Shown here: in pieces, positions 1-9,803 of the stretch
Layout: each line of letters starts with the position of its first letter
Position numbering within the stretch: the stretch's first letter is position 1
From: Thalassococcus profundi
GTDB lineage: Bacteria; Pseudomonadota; Alphaproteobacteria; Rhodobacterales; Rhodobacteraceae
DNA length: 64,000 nt
NCBI RefSeq assembly: GCF_003344785.1
Contig: NZ_QPMK01000014.1
Span: forward strand, 1 to 64,000
Direction of reading: 5' to 3'
Program-made: the position numbers and the translations under genes
The notes under the pieces: model-generated
Databases searched by the model: none
The model's input: only the letters and a program-made list of their open reading frames with translations
What the model was told of the DNA's origin: nothing

Positions 1-837
1 CGGGCGCGGTGTTGCCGCCCCGGCGCGCGCGGCCCGTGCCGCACGGCCCGCAACGCGGGACAGCGTGGACATGAGGCGCGGGCCGGACCAGCCCGCCCCT
101 CCCGCCACCAGCCCCGCGTCGAGTGGCACGCCCTGCGACAACAGCAGGATCGCCGCCGCCAGAACCGCCCGGCGCGGGTCGTCGAGATGCACCCGTGCGG
201 AGAGCGCGGACAGGTCTTCGGGCCGTGCGGCCCGCGGGCCACGTCCCGGCAGGTGCAACGCCGCGCCGGTTTCGGCCTCGGCCCAGGCGATCCAGGCGGA
301 CATCGGGGCGGTGGGCGCCGGAACCGGCAGCGCGGTTTCGGGCACGGCATCGGGCTGCGGTCCTTCGGCGGCAAGGAAGGCCGACAGCGGCGCGCGCGGC
401 CCCAGGGCCATACCGGCCCCGAACAGCAGTTCGAAAAGCGTCCACTGGCCACCGCCGCGGGAGAATCGGCGGTGACCAGCATGACCCTGCGAGGACGCGG
501 AGGACAGGTTCAGGCCTGCCTCGCTCTCTGCGCGGCCGGTATGGGGATGAGGCCGGGAAAAGGCAGAGAGCTGGGCAAGCAGCATCCGCAGGGTAACCGG
601 GGAGCCGCCATCGCGCAGGATGACGGTCTCGGGGTTCAAAAGATCTGCCAGAGGCAGGTCGCGCAGCAATGACAGCGCATAGACCTGCGCCATGTCGCGG
701 GCCAGCTCTTCGGGCCGCGGCGCCGGGTGGGTGACAGGGCGCGGCAGACCGGCGGCCGGGACGGCGCGGCGTGGCGCGCGGGCGCCGCCGTCGATGACGG
801 TCAGGGTGGTGGAGTTGGTCAGCGTTTCGAATGTCAT
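1..837 (-). CDS. Conserved hypothetical protein, N-terminal part (C-terminus cut by window edge)
   Basis: An open frame on the minus strand starts at the ATG 837-835 and runs past base 1, giving about 279 visible residues with strong GC-rich third-position bias. No signal peptide or membrane segment is visible. The segment DMAQVYALSLLRDLPLADL (about residues 45-65) faintly resembles the 'EMAE-YW-AL-RDVPF' stretch of bacterial vanadium haloperoxidases, but the following ~200 Ala/Pro-rich residues do not match anything I recognise, so this is only a guess. It is divergent from the subtilase gene across a 288-bp spacer that should hold both promoters. A haloperoxidase/PAP2-type gene lies 3.4 kb away. 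Function unknown. Confidence 0.6.
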   Translation of the reverse strand, partial: MTFETLTNSTTLTVIDGGARAPRRAVPAAGLPRPVTHPAPRPEELARDMAQVYALSLLRDLPLADLLNPETVILRDGGSPVTLRMLLAQLSAFSRPHPHTGRAESEAGLNLSSASSQGHAGHRRFSRGGGQWTLFELLFGAGMALGPRAPLSAFLAAEGPQPDAVPETALPVPAPTAPMSAWIAWAEAETGAALHLPGRGPRAARPEDLSALSARVHLDDPRRAVLAAAILLLSQGVPLDAGLVAGGAGWSGPRLMSTLSRVAGRAARAARAGAATPRP

Positions 838-1125
838 GCTCTGGTCCCCCCGGATCAGATCGGACAGTTGCGTCCGGTGTGTCGGAAAACGGGTTCGATA
901 CTCACGATCGGCACAAATCTCTTGCCCTCATCCTGCAACGTCGCCGTGAATGCAGAGTGATCGCAGCGCAAAACCTCCGTGAGACGCGCATAATTTCCCT
1001 TGGGTAAACTGCAAGATGCGCCGCCCGGGCCGTGAATATTCCGCAATCGCCGCGGGTCCGCTTGACCCTGCGGCAGCGGCGGCGTTTTCTGATGCGCATA
1101 TTCACAAGGACATAGGGAGCGCGCG

Positions 1126-3243
1126 ATGACCCTGATCTGGACGGCGCCGGACGCATTGGATTTCTGGGATGGCTACCTCGACTGGACCGGTCTGATGCAG
1201 GACCGGCGTCAGGCGCTGCTGCCGCCCGATCCCGACGGCCATGCCTGGGCAGAGCCGATCTTTGTCCGGCTCAGGACCGACGGCCTGAGCCTGGCCGACG
1301 CGCGCACCGCCCTGCGCGCGCTGGTGAACGATCCGGTCTCGGACTACCTGATGGATCCCGAGGAATACCGCCGGCTTGACGGCCAGGCTCCGGTCGCGCT
1401 GCCGGACGAATACGCGCTCTACCGCAGGCTCGGGGCAGACCCCGCGCCGGTGCAGGACCTCTTCGAGATCATCGACATTGGCGTCGCGGTGGACCTTGAT
1501 CCCGACCTGCCCTGCAATGCCGAAGAGATGGCGACGGAGAACACCGCCGGTGCAGCCGACGCGGAAGAGGCCGAAGAGGACGCGGCGCGCCCCGAAGCTA
1601 CGCCGATCATCGCGATCCTCGACGACGGTCTCGGTTTTCTCAACGCCCGCTTCCGCCGCAAGCGCCGCAATGGCGGCTACCGCACACGGTTCCAGGCGGT
1701 CTGGCTGCAGTCGTTGGAGCAGACCAGACCGGGCGCCGATTCGCGCCGCGCCTATGTGGGCACGGTGCTGACGCGGCGACAGATCAACCGCTGGCTCTCT
1801 GCCCTGCCCGCTCTGGACGAGTCGCAGGTCTACGGCGCGCTCAACGCGCAGCTGTTTCCGCGCGAAGGCCACCGCACCACGGATTTCAGCCAGAGCCACG
1901 GCACGCTGGTGCTGGACCTCGCCGCGGGCGCCGATCCCGACGATGCCGACGATCCGGTCACGGGCTGGCCTCTGCTGGGCGTGCAGCTGCCGCCGCAGGC
2001 CATCGCGGACACATCCGGAACGCATTTCGAATCCTACATGGTGCAGGGCGTGCGCTGGATTCTGGCGCAGGCGGCGCGGATCGACCCGGAGGCGCCGGTG
2101 ATCATCAACATCTCTCTGGGCATGCTTGCGGGGCCGAAGGACGGCACCCGCTTCACCGATTACCAGATTGCCCGCGAAGCCTGCGCCTGGCAGGCCAGGA
2201 CCGGCCAGCCGGTGCGCGTGGTCTGGTCCTTCGGCAACAACCGCCTGAGCCGGCAGGTGGCGACGCTGACCGCCCCCGGAGGCAAGGGCGGCACCGGTCC
2301 CGCCGAAATCGTCTGGCGCGCGCAGCCCGACGACCTGTCGCCCAGCTACGTGGAGATCCGCCCCGAAACAGGTGTCTGCCCGACTGACCTCGAAGTGTCG
2401 GTCACCACGCCGGACGGCACAGCATCGGGCTTTGCCGCGATGCAGCCGGGACAGGTCCGATCGCTTGTCAACGGGGCGGGCGAGGCCGTGGCGCGACTGT
2501 ACCTCAACCCCGCACACCGGCTGGACGGGAAGACGGAACAGCAGCCGTTCTGGCAGGTGGCGCTGGCGCCCACCAACGCGCTGCTGGCCGGGGATGCTCT
2601 GGCGCCCGCGGGCGGCTGGCGGATGGCGGTGCGCAGCCGGACGTCGCAGGACGTGACCGTGCACCTGCAGATCCAGCGCGGCGACAGCCTGCCCAGCTAC
2701 CGACCGCAGGGACGGCAAAGCTATTTCGACAGTCCCGATGCCTATGCCTGGGACCCTGAATTGCAGAACTACTGGGGCCTCGCCCCCGGCTGCCCGATCA
2801 CCCGCGACGGCACCTTCAACGCCCTCGCCTCGGTCACCCGGCGGCAGATCTTCAGCGTCGGTGCGGCGGAATGGGATCCGGCGACCGCAACCTACCGCGC
2901 GCCCGACTATACCTCAGTCGGAGCCGACTGGTCGGTGCCCCAACCGACAGCGGCCACCCGCGCCGACGACAGCCGCATTCATTGGGGCGTGCTGGCCAGC
3001 GGAACGATCTCGGGGTCGGTCTTCGCGCTCGACGGCACCAGCGCCGCCGCCGGGCGCCTGACCCGGGCATTGGGATTGAGCGCGGCGCGGATCGTCGCGA
3101 ACACCGCGGCAGGCAACGGCACGCAGATGGACGACCTCGATCCGGGGCGGCTGGACCTGTTGCCGGTGCCGCCCGGAGAGGCGGCGCAGCTCGGTTCGGC
3201 CATCGTCACCGGAATGGGCGGCGCACGTCCCCGGACGCTTTAG
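1126..3243 (+). CDS. S8 (subtilisin-like) serine peptidase without visible signal peptide
   Basis: A 705-residue protein carrying the S8 subtilase catalytic triad in order: Asp166 in ILDDG, His258 in SQSHGT and Ser639 in DGTSAA, with a probable oxyanion Asn371 in SFGNN. About 160 residues precede the catalytic domain. They contain an acidic Ala/Glu stretch (about 140-155) but no hydrophobic leader, so the enzyme looks cytoplasmic or exported by an unusual route. The interval between His and Ser (about 380 residues) is long and probably contains an inserted beta-domain. The stop TAG (3241-3243) overlaps the stop of the convergent hydrolase gene. Substrate unknown. An S8 family assignment is secure from the motifs; the biological role is not. 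Confidence 0.88.
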   Translation: MTLIWTAPDALDFWDGYLDWTGLMQDRRQALLPPDPDGHAWAEPIFVRLRTDGLSLADARTALRALVNDPVSDYLMDPEEYRRLDGQAPVALPDEYALYRRLGADPAPVQDLFEIIDIGVAVDLDPDLPCNAEEMATENTAGAADAEEAEEDAARPEATPIIAILDDGLGFLNARFRRKRRNGGYRTRFQAVWLQSLEQTRPGADSRRAYVGTVLTRRQINRWLSALPALDESQVYGALNAQLFPREGHRTTDFSQSHGTLVLDLAAGADPDDADDPVTGWPLLGVQLPPQAIADTSGTHFESYMVQGVRWILAQAARIDPEAPVIINISLGMLAGPKDGTRFTDYQIAREACAWQARTGQPVRVVWSFGNNRLSRQVATLTAPGGKGGTGPAEIVWRAQPDDLSPSYVEIRPETGVCPTDLEVSVTTPDGTASGFAAMQPGQVRSLVNGAGEAVARLYLNPAHRLDGKTEQQPFWQVALAPTNALLAGDALAPAGGWRMAVRSRTSQDVTVHLQIQRGDSLPSYRPQGRQSYFDSPDAYAWDPELQNYWGLAPGCPITRDGTFNALASVTRRQIFSVGAAEWDPATATYRAPDYTSVGADWSVPQPTAATRADDSRIHWGVLASGTISGSVFALDGTSAAAGRLTRALGLSAARIVANTAAGNGTQMDDLDPGRLDLLPVPPGEAAQLGSAIVTGMGGARPRTL

Positions 3244-4217
3244 GCGACGGCCAGCACGGGCCCGTCCAGAAGCCGCATGAGCGCACCGAAATACCCTTCG
3301 GACCGCGCCGGTTGGGTCGGGTCCGAGGTAATGGCCACCGCCAGCCCCCTCTCCCGGTGCGCGGCGATCACCTGACCGCCATAACCGCGGCCCAGCGCGT
3401 AGCCCGACCGCGTCAGGAACCAGCCATAGCCGTAGGACATACCCGACCAGGGCGACCGGCCGCGCGGCCCCAGCGAGGCGTCGATCCAGTCTTCCGAGAT
3501 CACCTGCTCACCGCGGAACCGTCCGCCGTCGCGCAGCATGGTCGCCACGTCGAGCATAGCCCGGGGCGTCATCGCCATTTCGTTGCCGCCAAGGTAGTAG
3601 CCCTGCGGATCGCGGGTCCAGGCCGGGATTTCCATGCCCAGCGGATCGCCCAGGCGCTGCCGCGCCTGCGCCAGGAGGCTCTGCCCCGTCGCCTCGGCCA
3701 GGGCCGCACCCAGGACATGGGTGGAGCCGGTGGAATAGAGCATCCGTTCTCCGGGTTCGGCGACCATCGGGCGACCAAGCGCATCGGCGACCCAGTTGGC
3801 CGAGCTGACCCAGGCGCCATAGTTCGGCCCCGAGGTCCGCTCCAGCCCGGCGCGCAGCGTCACGAGGTCCTCGAGCGTGATGTCGCCCGCGCCCTCGGTG
3901 GCACTCGGCCCAAGCAGCGACGGCGCCACGTCACCCAGCCGCGCGTCGACCGATGCGATCTCTTCGCGGTCGATGGCGGCGCCCAGCAGCAGCGCCACGA
4001 TGCTTTTGGAGCAGGACTTGATATTCGCGAGCCGGTCGAGACCCGGTCCGCGCGGCGCTTCGGCAAAGACGACCTCGTCACCTTGACGGATCGACAGCGA
4101 GTGCAGCTGCGGCAATTCGGCAATGGCGGTGCGCAGGTCGTCATTCTGCGCACGGGCGACGTGAGGGGCGGCAAGAAAAGCCCCGGCGGTGGTCAGGAAT
4201 GTACGACGGTCTGTCAT
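3240..4217 (-). CDS. Beta-lactamase-type serine hydrolase, exported
   Basis: A 325-residue penicillin-binding-protein-like (class C beta-lactamase fold) hydrolase. I place the start at ATG 4217 because it opens a twin-arginine leader (MTDRRTFLTTAGAFLAAP, then HVARAQ); the frame stays open further upstream but gives no leader. The catalytic SxxK motif is Ser68-Cys-Ser-Lys71, and a YST triplet in 'MLYSTGSTHVLG' sits where the family has Tyr-x-Asn. Expected location is the periplasm. Family members act as esterases, D-aminopeptidases or peptidoglycan enzymes; the substrate here cannot be read from sequence. The gene converges on the subtilase with a 3-base overlap of stop codons, so both must terminate without a normal intergenic terminator. 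Confidence 0.85.
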   Translation of the reverse strand: MTDRRTFLTTAGAFLAAPHVARAQNDDLRTAIAELPQLHSLSIRQGDEVVFAEAPRGPGLDRLANIKSCSKSIVALLLGAAIDREEIASVDARLGDVAPSLLGPSATEGAGDITLEDLVTLRAGLERTSGPNYGAWVSSANWVADALGRPMVAEPGERMLYSTGSTHVLGAALAEATGQSLLAQARQRLGDPLGMEIPAWTRDPQGYYLGGNEMAMTPRAMLDVATMLRDGGRFRGEQVISEDWIDASLGPRGRSPWSGMSYGYGWFLTRSGYALGRGYGGQVIAAHRERGLAVAITSDPTQPARSEGYFGALMRLLDGPVLAVA

Positions 4218-4281
4218 GCGCCATAAATGGCGCGCCGGTGCGGGTCCGTCCAGCGCGCCGCCTGTCACAAACGCGTAAGGC

Positions 4282-5415
4282 CTACCATTCGGCCTTGGCC
4301 TTGCTCCAGAGCTCGGTGAGCCATGGCGGCACGCATTGGGGGTCGAGCGCCACCGATTGTCCGGTGATCGCGCCACCACTGTCCAGTGCCTCCCCCAGCA
4401 GGGTCAGGTTAAAATCGCCGGTGTAGCCCGAACCGTCGAAGCTGCGCCCCGTCGTTTCCGTCTCACCGTCCAGCAGCCGCACCAGCGCCTCGCCGATGCT
4501 GATGCCAAGGGTCGCGCCGGCCATGCTGTCGGTCGGGAAATGCACGCCTGCGACGGTGCGGTTGGCCGCGATGCGCGCGGCGTGGCGCATCAGCGCGTTC
4601 TGGTCCTGAACGGCTTTCTTCGGATCGAACGTGTCCTGGTACATCAGCCGCGTCAGCAGCGTCGCAACGGCAAAGCTTTCGGTGGCATGTCCGCTGGGCC
4701 AGGCACCGTGGCCGGGCGTCTGGATCATCGGCTGCACTTCGTAGGCCATGGCGATGGGCCGGGCCACGTCGAACCCCATCTTCAGCGGCATCTCCAGAGA
4801 GGTGCAGAGCCGGATCATCGCGTTGGCCAGCCACAGCGTCCACTTGGTCGCATCGGCGCTCAGGTAGCCGACAGAGCCGAATAAGGACAGGATGTCGGTG
4901 GTCTCGACCGAGATCTCGGCCAGCCGGTCGCCGCGCAGATCGGCGGCGGCGCGCAGGTAATGCAGCTGGTGTTGGGCCAGGAACGCGTCTTCGGGTTTGG
5001 TCAGCGTCACCAGCGTCTCTCTGCCCACCGAGACCCGGCCCTGGGCGCTCGGATGCGCCGCGGTGTCGAGCGTGACGTTGAAGATGCTGTCTAGCGTCCG
5101 GTCCAGCACCGCGATGCGCGGCCCCGCCGCCATCGACTTGAACGTGGCCCAGGCGTCGCGCCCGGTCTGCTGCGGTGTGCGCGTGGCGCTGCCGTCCCAA
5201 TATTGCTGCGTGCCGTCACGTGCGAGGATCAGCGACAGGCTGACGTAGGGAGATGCCGCGCTTCCGGCGGTGCCGCCCTGGCTGCCCTGCGACCCTTGCG
5301 ACCCCTGGCTGCCTTGCGATCCCTGGCTGCCCTGCGACCCCTGGCTGCCCTGAGAGCCCTGACTCCCTTGGCTGCCCTGACTTCCCTGGCTGCCCTGACT
5401 TCCGAAAATGGACAT
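4282..5415 (-). CDS. PAP2 / vanadium haloperoxidase-type enzyme with N-terminal Gly-Ser-Gln repeat
   Basis: A 377-residue protein. I choose ATG 5415 because it follows an AGGGGG ribosome site and starts directly at MSIF before the repeat. Residues 5-43 are thirteen consecutive Gly-Ser-Gln triplets; the rest is an all-helical acid-phosphatase/vanadium-haloperoxidase domain. The oxyanion-binding signature is visible: 'DVARPIAMA', 'WPSGHATESFA' (PSGH) and 'RTVAGVHFPTD' (R-x3-G-x-H-x3-D). These residues bind phosphate or vanadate in the family, so the enzyme may be a phosphatase or a halide-oxidising peroxidase; sequence alone does not decide. No signal peptide is seen. The gene is divergent from the SARP-type regulator at 5608, a plausible controller. 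Confidence 0.82.
   Translation of the reverse strand: MSIFGSQGSQGSQGSQGSQGSQGSQGSQGSQGSQGSQGSQGSQGSQGGTAGSAASPYVSLSLILARDGTQQYWDGSATRTPQQTGRDAWATFKSMAAGPRIAVLDRTLDSIFNVTLDTAAHPSAQGRVSVGRETLVTLTKPEDAFLAQHQLHYLRAAADLRGDRLAEISVETTDILSLFGSVGYLSADATKWTLWLANAMIRLCTSLEMPLKMGFDVARPIAMAYEVQPMIQTPGHGAWPSGHATESFAVATLLTRLMYQDTFDPKKAVQDQNALMRHAARIAANRTVAGVHFPTDSMAGATLGISIGEALVRLLDGETETTGRSFDGSGYTGDFNLTLLGEALDSGGAITGQSVALDPQCVPPWLTELWSKAKAEW
5287..5403 (-). repeat. Thirteen 9-bp in-frame repeats encoding (Gly-Ser-Gln)13
   Basis: Thirteen consecutive 9-bp units, read on the minus strand as variants of GGCAGCCAG and GGGTCGCAG. Third positions and the Ser codon type (AGC, TCG, TCC, AGT) vary between units, while each unit still encodes Gly-Ser-Gln. 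The unit length is a multiple of three, so gain or loss of units would change only tail length. Confidence 0.95.
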
Positions 5416-5607
5416 ATGGTCCCCCTGTTGAAATAACTTTGCCCAACTATGGGCCTGTGGCTGACCTTGCGTCAAAGTGCATCTCCGGCGCCACTGGCTT
5501 TTCACGCAATATTAACGCTTAATTGCCCCAGCGGCAGCCGAGTGTTAACTTGCGACTGTCGGTTTCTATCCTGTCCGTTCAGACCTCTGATTTCAAAGGC
5601 TTTTGGA

Positions 5608-7212
5608 ATGTCTTCTGTCAAGCCGTGCATTCGGATCGACGTCAACGGCCCGCTGAATGTGGCGGGGCCGGACGGAACGGACCTGACCCCGGTGGGCGCC
5701 AAGAACCAGGCGCTGCTGGCGATCCTCGCGCTCAGCCCCAAGATGACGCGCCCGCGCCGCTGGCTGGAGGACAAGCTCTGGAGCACCTTCGGCCCCGAAC
5801 AGGCAAGCGCCAACCTGCGCCAGGCGCTGAGCAAGCTGCGCCGCGGCCTTGGCGACTGCGGCGACCTGCTGACCAGCGACCGGTCCGGCATCGGGCTCGA
5901 TCCGCAGCGGGTGCAGGTGGATGTTCTGGGTGCCGATTTCGCCCTCGACACCAGCCGCGAGCTGCTCGAAGGGCTGGACGTGCGCGATCCGGAGTTCGAC
6001 GACTGGCTGCGCGACGAACGCAGCCGGCTCAAGGCGAAGTTCGACCAGAGCCGGCCCTCCGAAAGCGACGGCGTCATCCTCTATTGCCACGCGCAGACCC
6101 ATGGCGCCGGAGCCAATACGCTGATCGGCGACGTGCTGGCCAACCAGATCGGCGAGAACATCACCGAACAGGTCCGCGCCTGGCGCCGCGCCGACCCAGA
6201 CACGGCACCCGACCCCGATCAGGCGCGGGCCGACATGGACGTGTCCTGCGACCTGGCCGAAACCGACGGCAAGCCCACGGTCTTCATCAAGGTCACGCAC
6301 AGCCCGTCGGGCCGTATCCTGTTCTCCAAGCTGCTGCCGCTCGACCGCGCCGAAGATGTGCTGCGCTCGACCAACGACGTGGCCACGGTGGTCTTCGAAG
6401 CTGCCGACCGGGTACTGGGCAAGCTGCCGCTGGTGATCGAGAACGGCCGCCCCGAGGCGCGGGCCACCGCACTGTCGCGGCTGGCGCTCTACCGGATGTT
6501 CAGCTTTGAAGGGCCGTCGCTGGCCGAGGCGGACGGGCTGCTCCGGCAAGCCTTCGATGCCGATCCCAATGGCGTCTACCTCGCCTGGCGCGGATTGGTG
6601 CGGACGATCCAGCTCATCGAGCTGACCGGCGCGGACAGCCGCCAGATTCTCGAAGAGATCACCGAGTTCAGCCACCGCGCCATGGAGCTGTCGTCGGACA
6701 ACCCGCTGGCGCAGTCGCTGGTGGGCCATGCCCGGGTGATGGCGCTGAGCGATTCCGCCGGGGCGTCGGACCTTGCCGAACAGGCGGTGGCGCGCAGTCC
6801 CTGCAACGCGTTCACCTGGCAGGCGCTGTCGGCGGCCAAGATGCTGGCGGGGGATCCGGCGGCCGCGTTCGATCTGTCCCAGAAGGCGCGGACCATCGCG
6901 CGGTTTTCGCCGTTCCGGCAGTGGTGGGACCTTTACCACTGCATCGTCGCTATCGCCTGCAACAAGCCCGACATGGCGCTCGAGGCCGGAGAGGCCGCCG
7001 CCCGCGCCGCCCCGTCCTTCCGTCCGGCGCACCGGCATCTGCTGGCGCTCTACACGGTGCAGGGCCAGCACGAGAAGGCGATGGCCACGGCCGAGAAGCT
7101 GACCAAGATCGAACCGGGCTTCACGCTCGACCGCTTCATCAATGACGAGAGCTACCCGGTCCGCACCCTGCGCAACAAGGGCCTGCTGGAGCCGCTGCGC
7201 GCGTTGCTGTGA
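5608..7212 (+). CDS. SARP/BTAD-type transcriptional regulator with TPR-like C-terminus
   Basis: A 534-residue protein. Residues ~1-100 form an OmpR-like winged helix of the SARP type ('LLAILALSPKMTRPRRWLEDKLW', then 'ASANLRQALSKLRRGL', the usual transition into the bacterial transcriptional activation domain). The C-terminal ~350 residues are Ala/Leu-rich helices resembling TPR repeats ('LVGHARVMALSDSAGASDLAEQA', 'HRHLLALYTVQGQHEKAMATAEKL'). No receiver or membrane segment is present. The start ATG 5608 gives the expected N-terminus (MSSVKPCIRIDVNG). It is divergent from the haloperoxidase-type gene across 192 bp and is likely to act on that shared promoter region. SARP proteins usually activate adjacent clusters; that role is inferred. 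Confidence 0.8.
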   Translation: MSSVKPCIRIDVNGPLNVAGPDGTDLTPVGAKNQALLAILALSPKMTRPRRWLEDKLWSTFGPEQASANLRQALSKLRRGLGDCGDLLTSDRSGIGLDPQRVQVDVLGADFALDTSRELLEGLDVRDPEFDDWLRDERSRLKAKFDQSRPSESDGVILYCHAQTHGAGANTLIGDVLANQIGENITEQVRAWRRADPDTAPDPDQARADMDVSCDLAETDGKPTVFIKVTHSPSGRILFSKLLPLDRAEDVLRSTNDVATVVFEAADRVLGKLPLVIENGRPEARATALSRLALYRMFSFEGPSLAEADGLLRQAFDADPNGVYLAWRGLVRTIQLIELTGADSRQILEEITEFSHRAMELSSDNPLAQSLVGHARVMALSDSAGASDLAEQAVARSPCNAFTWQALSAAKMLAGDPAAAFDLSQKARTIARFSPFRQWWDLYHCIVAIACNKPDMALEAGEAAARAAPSFRPAHRHLLALYTVQGQHEKAMATAEKLTKIEPGFTLDRFINDESYPVRTLRNKGLLEPLRALL

Positions 7213-7678
7213 GTGTCCGGCCGGAGAGCGCGGAGTGATTTTGCCGCCTTGGTCGCCAGTGTGCCTTGCCTATGCGCGACCGGGGGCGTTTCAGACCGTC
7301 CTGGCATCTTCGCTACGTTCCGAGGACAGTGCGATGCGCGAAAGGGCGAAGCACAGGGGGGCATTTAGGGTCAGAGTGTCAGCGCCGGCTCGCGGGGTGG
7401 CGCTCTTGACCCCGCAGCCCGGCACTTTACAGCAGCCAGATCCGAACGAAGCCCCGGCTTCGTACCAAGACCAACCAAAGCGCCGCCCCGGGGGGCGGGT
7501 CGGCGCTGGCACGGCGCCTTCGGGTTGATTCCGTGCGAGTGACTTCGGCCACTATCGCAACGGAAATTCTGGCGGAAAATCTATCCAACGTGAGTCGGCG
7601 CTTCATCAGAGTAAAATGACTGATGTCCAGCGGCTCTGAGCCCCTGCCCCGGGGCGCGGGCAACCTTCCGTTCGAAAC
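7213..7678. other. 466-bp intergenic region with no supportable gene
   Basis: This stretch lies between the regulator stop and the stop of the cytochrome gene. I find no frame with convincing codon bias. It holds a GC-rich inverted repeat around 7481-7499 (CGCCGCCCC / GGGGGGCGG) that could be a transcription terminator. The remainder shows nothing I recognise. Confidence 0.5.
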
Positions 7679-8434
7679 TCACCGCGACTGGATCGGCGCC
7701 CCCAGATCGGCCGGGGCGATCTTCGCCACATAGGCCATGATGTCCTCGAGGTCGTCCAGCGTCATCTCGACCGGGGCAATCGGCGACGGGCGGGTGATGT
7801 CGAACTCCGGCGTCACCTCCGCGATCTGGGTAAAGGCCGGATGCGGGTTCAGCGAATAGAAGGCCTGGAACCGGCTGTCCCAGTCGCTCAGTGTCCGCAA
7901 CACCGCGAAAGACGGGGTCGAGCCGATGGACTTGCGCCGGTTGATCTCTCCGACCACATGGCAGCGGCCGCAGTGGGTGAGCGCCAGTTCGGCCCCCTCA
8001 CCCGCGTCACCGTCATAGCTGACCTTGGCCACGGCCACGGTCTTCCTGACCTCCGACGTGAACACCGTCTCGCCGTCCGGGGCAAAGCTGTCGAGGGTAT
8101 TGCGGCCCACCTCGGAAAACAGCCAGTCGGCAAAGGCCTCCGCATCGGGATCGGCGCCGACCGAGAGGTGCCATACCTGCCCCAGCCCTTCAAAGGCCAC
8201 ACGACCGTCGCTGCCGAGGCGCGCGTCCGCCTCCGCCCCCGGCCCCACAACCGTGATCCGCGTCGCGGTCTTGAGCGAGAAGCGCGGCACCAGGTAGTCG
8301 ATCACGCCGCTTTCGACCAGCTCCGGCGGCACCGCGAGGCGCAGGCGCTTGTCGGCTTCCTGCGCGGCTGCCAGCGTCGGCAGTGCCAGAGCCAGTGCCG
8401 ATATCGGGGCCAGTGTCAGAGCGATCCGCCACAT
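7679..8434 (-). CDS. Periplasmic c-type cytochrome family protein
   Basis: A 251-residue protein with a Sec signal peptide (MWRIALTLAPISALALALPTLAAAQ, cleavage after about residue 25) and one haem-binding CxxCH motif, Cys155-Gly-Arg-Cys158-His159. The N-terminal ~130 residues resemble a small substrate-binding-protein lobe ('LRLAVPPELVESGVIDYLVPRF'), so this is a two-part protein: a binding-like domain followed by a monohaem cytochrome c domain. A Met in 'PVEMTLDDLEDIMAYVAKI' is a candidate axial ligand. It would work in the periplasm in electron transfer. It is divergent from the mrp operon. A formate dehydrogenase cluster lies 3 kb downstream, but a functional link is only a guess. Confidence 0.8.
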   Translation of the reverse strand: MWRIALTLAPISALALALPTLAAAQEADKRLRLAVPPELVESGVIDYLVPRFSLKTATRITVVGPGAEADARLGSDGRVAFEGLGQVWHLSVGADPDAEAFADWLFSEVGRNTLDSFAPDGETVFTSEVRKTVAVAKVSYDGDAGEGAELALTHCGRCHVVGEINRRKSIGSTPSFAVLRTLSDWDSRFQAFYSLNPHPAFTQIAEVTPEFDITRPSPIAPVEMTLDDLEDIMAYVAKIAPADLGAPIQSR

Positions 8435-8527
8435 TTCGCCTCTCTCCTCCCGAAGCTGTGGCTTGCAAGCCTAGTGGGCCTATCCTAAACCCGTCAACGC
8501 TTCATGCCAGTTCTAGGGGAGGGACAG

Positions 8528-8716
8528 ATGAGCGACGATTTCAACATGTCGATGCGGAAATTTCTGAAACAGGTCGGCGTCACGTCCCAGCAGGCCATCG
8601 AAGAGGCCATGCGCGAAACGGACGGAACCGAAGGCAAGACCTTCGAAGCCAAGGTGGTGCTGACGGTGGACGGGCTGGACCTGACCCACACCGTCACCGG
8701 CACGATCAAGGGATAG
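8528..8716 (+). CDS. DUF6494 family small protein
   Basis: A 62-residue protein beginning MSDDFNMSMRKFLKQVGVTSQ, matching what I know of the DUF6494 family ('FNMSIRKFLKQVGVTSQ-EIE'). The start ATG 8528 is chosen because a strong GGGGAGGGA ribosome site precedes it by four bases. The C-terminal half (KVVLTVDGLDLTHTVTGTIKG) looks like a short beta-hairpin. It is soluble, and its function is unknown. It is the first gene of the apparent mrp operon, seven bases before mrp. Confidence 0.85.
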   Translation: MSDDFNMSMRKFLKQVGVTSQQAIEEAMRETDGTEGKTFEAKVVLTVDGLDLTHTVTGTIKG

Positions 8717-8723
8717 GGCAGAC

Positions 8724-9799
<1,076 letters not shown>

Positions 9800-9803
<4 letters not shown>

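Noticed and set aside
3240-3243. Possible fusion or frameshift where the subtilase and hydrolase genes overlap
   Set aside because: The genes are convergent and simply share stop-codon bases (TAG on plus, TAA on minus).
5287-5403. Direct repeats that could suggest a CRISPR array
   Set aside because: Units are 9 bp with no spacers and encode Gly-Ser-Gln in a real gene.
7427-7663. A 78-codon minus-strand frame in the 7.2-7.7 kb gap, considered as a transposase remnant
   Set aside because: No recognisable motif, weak codon bias and no ribosome site; I could not support it.
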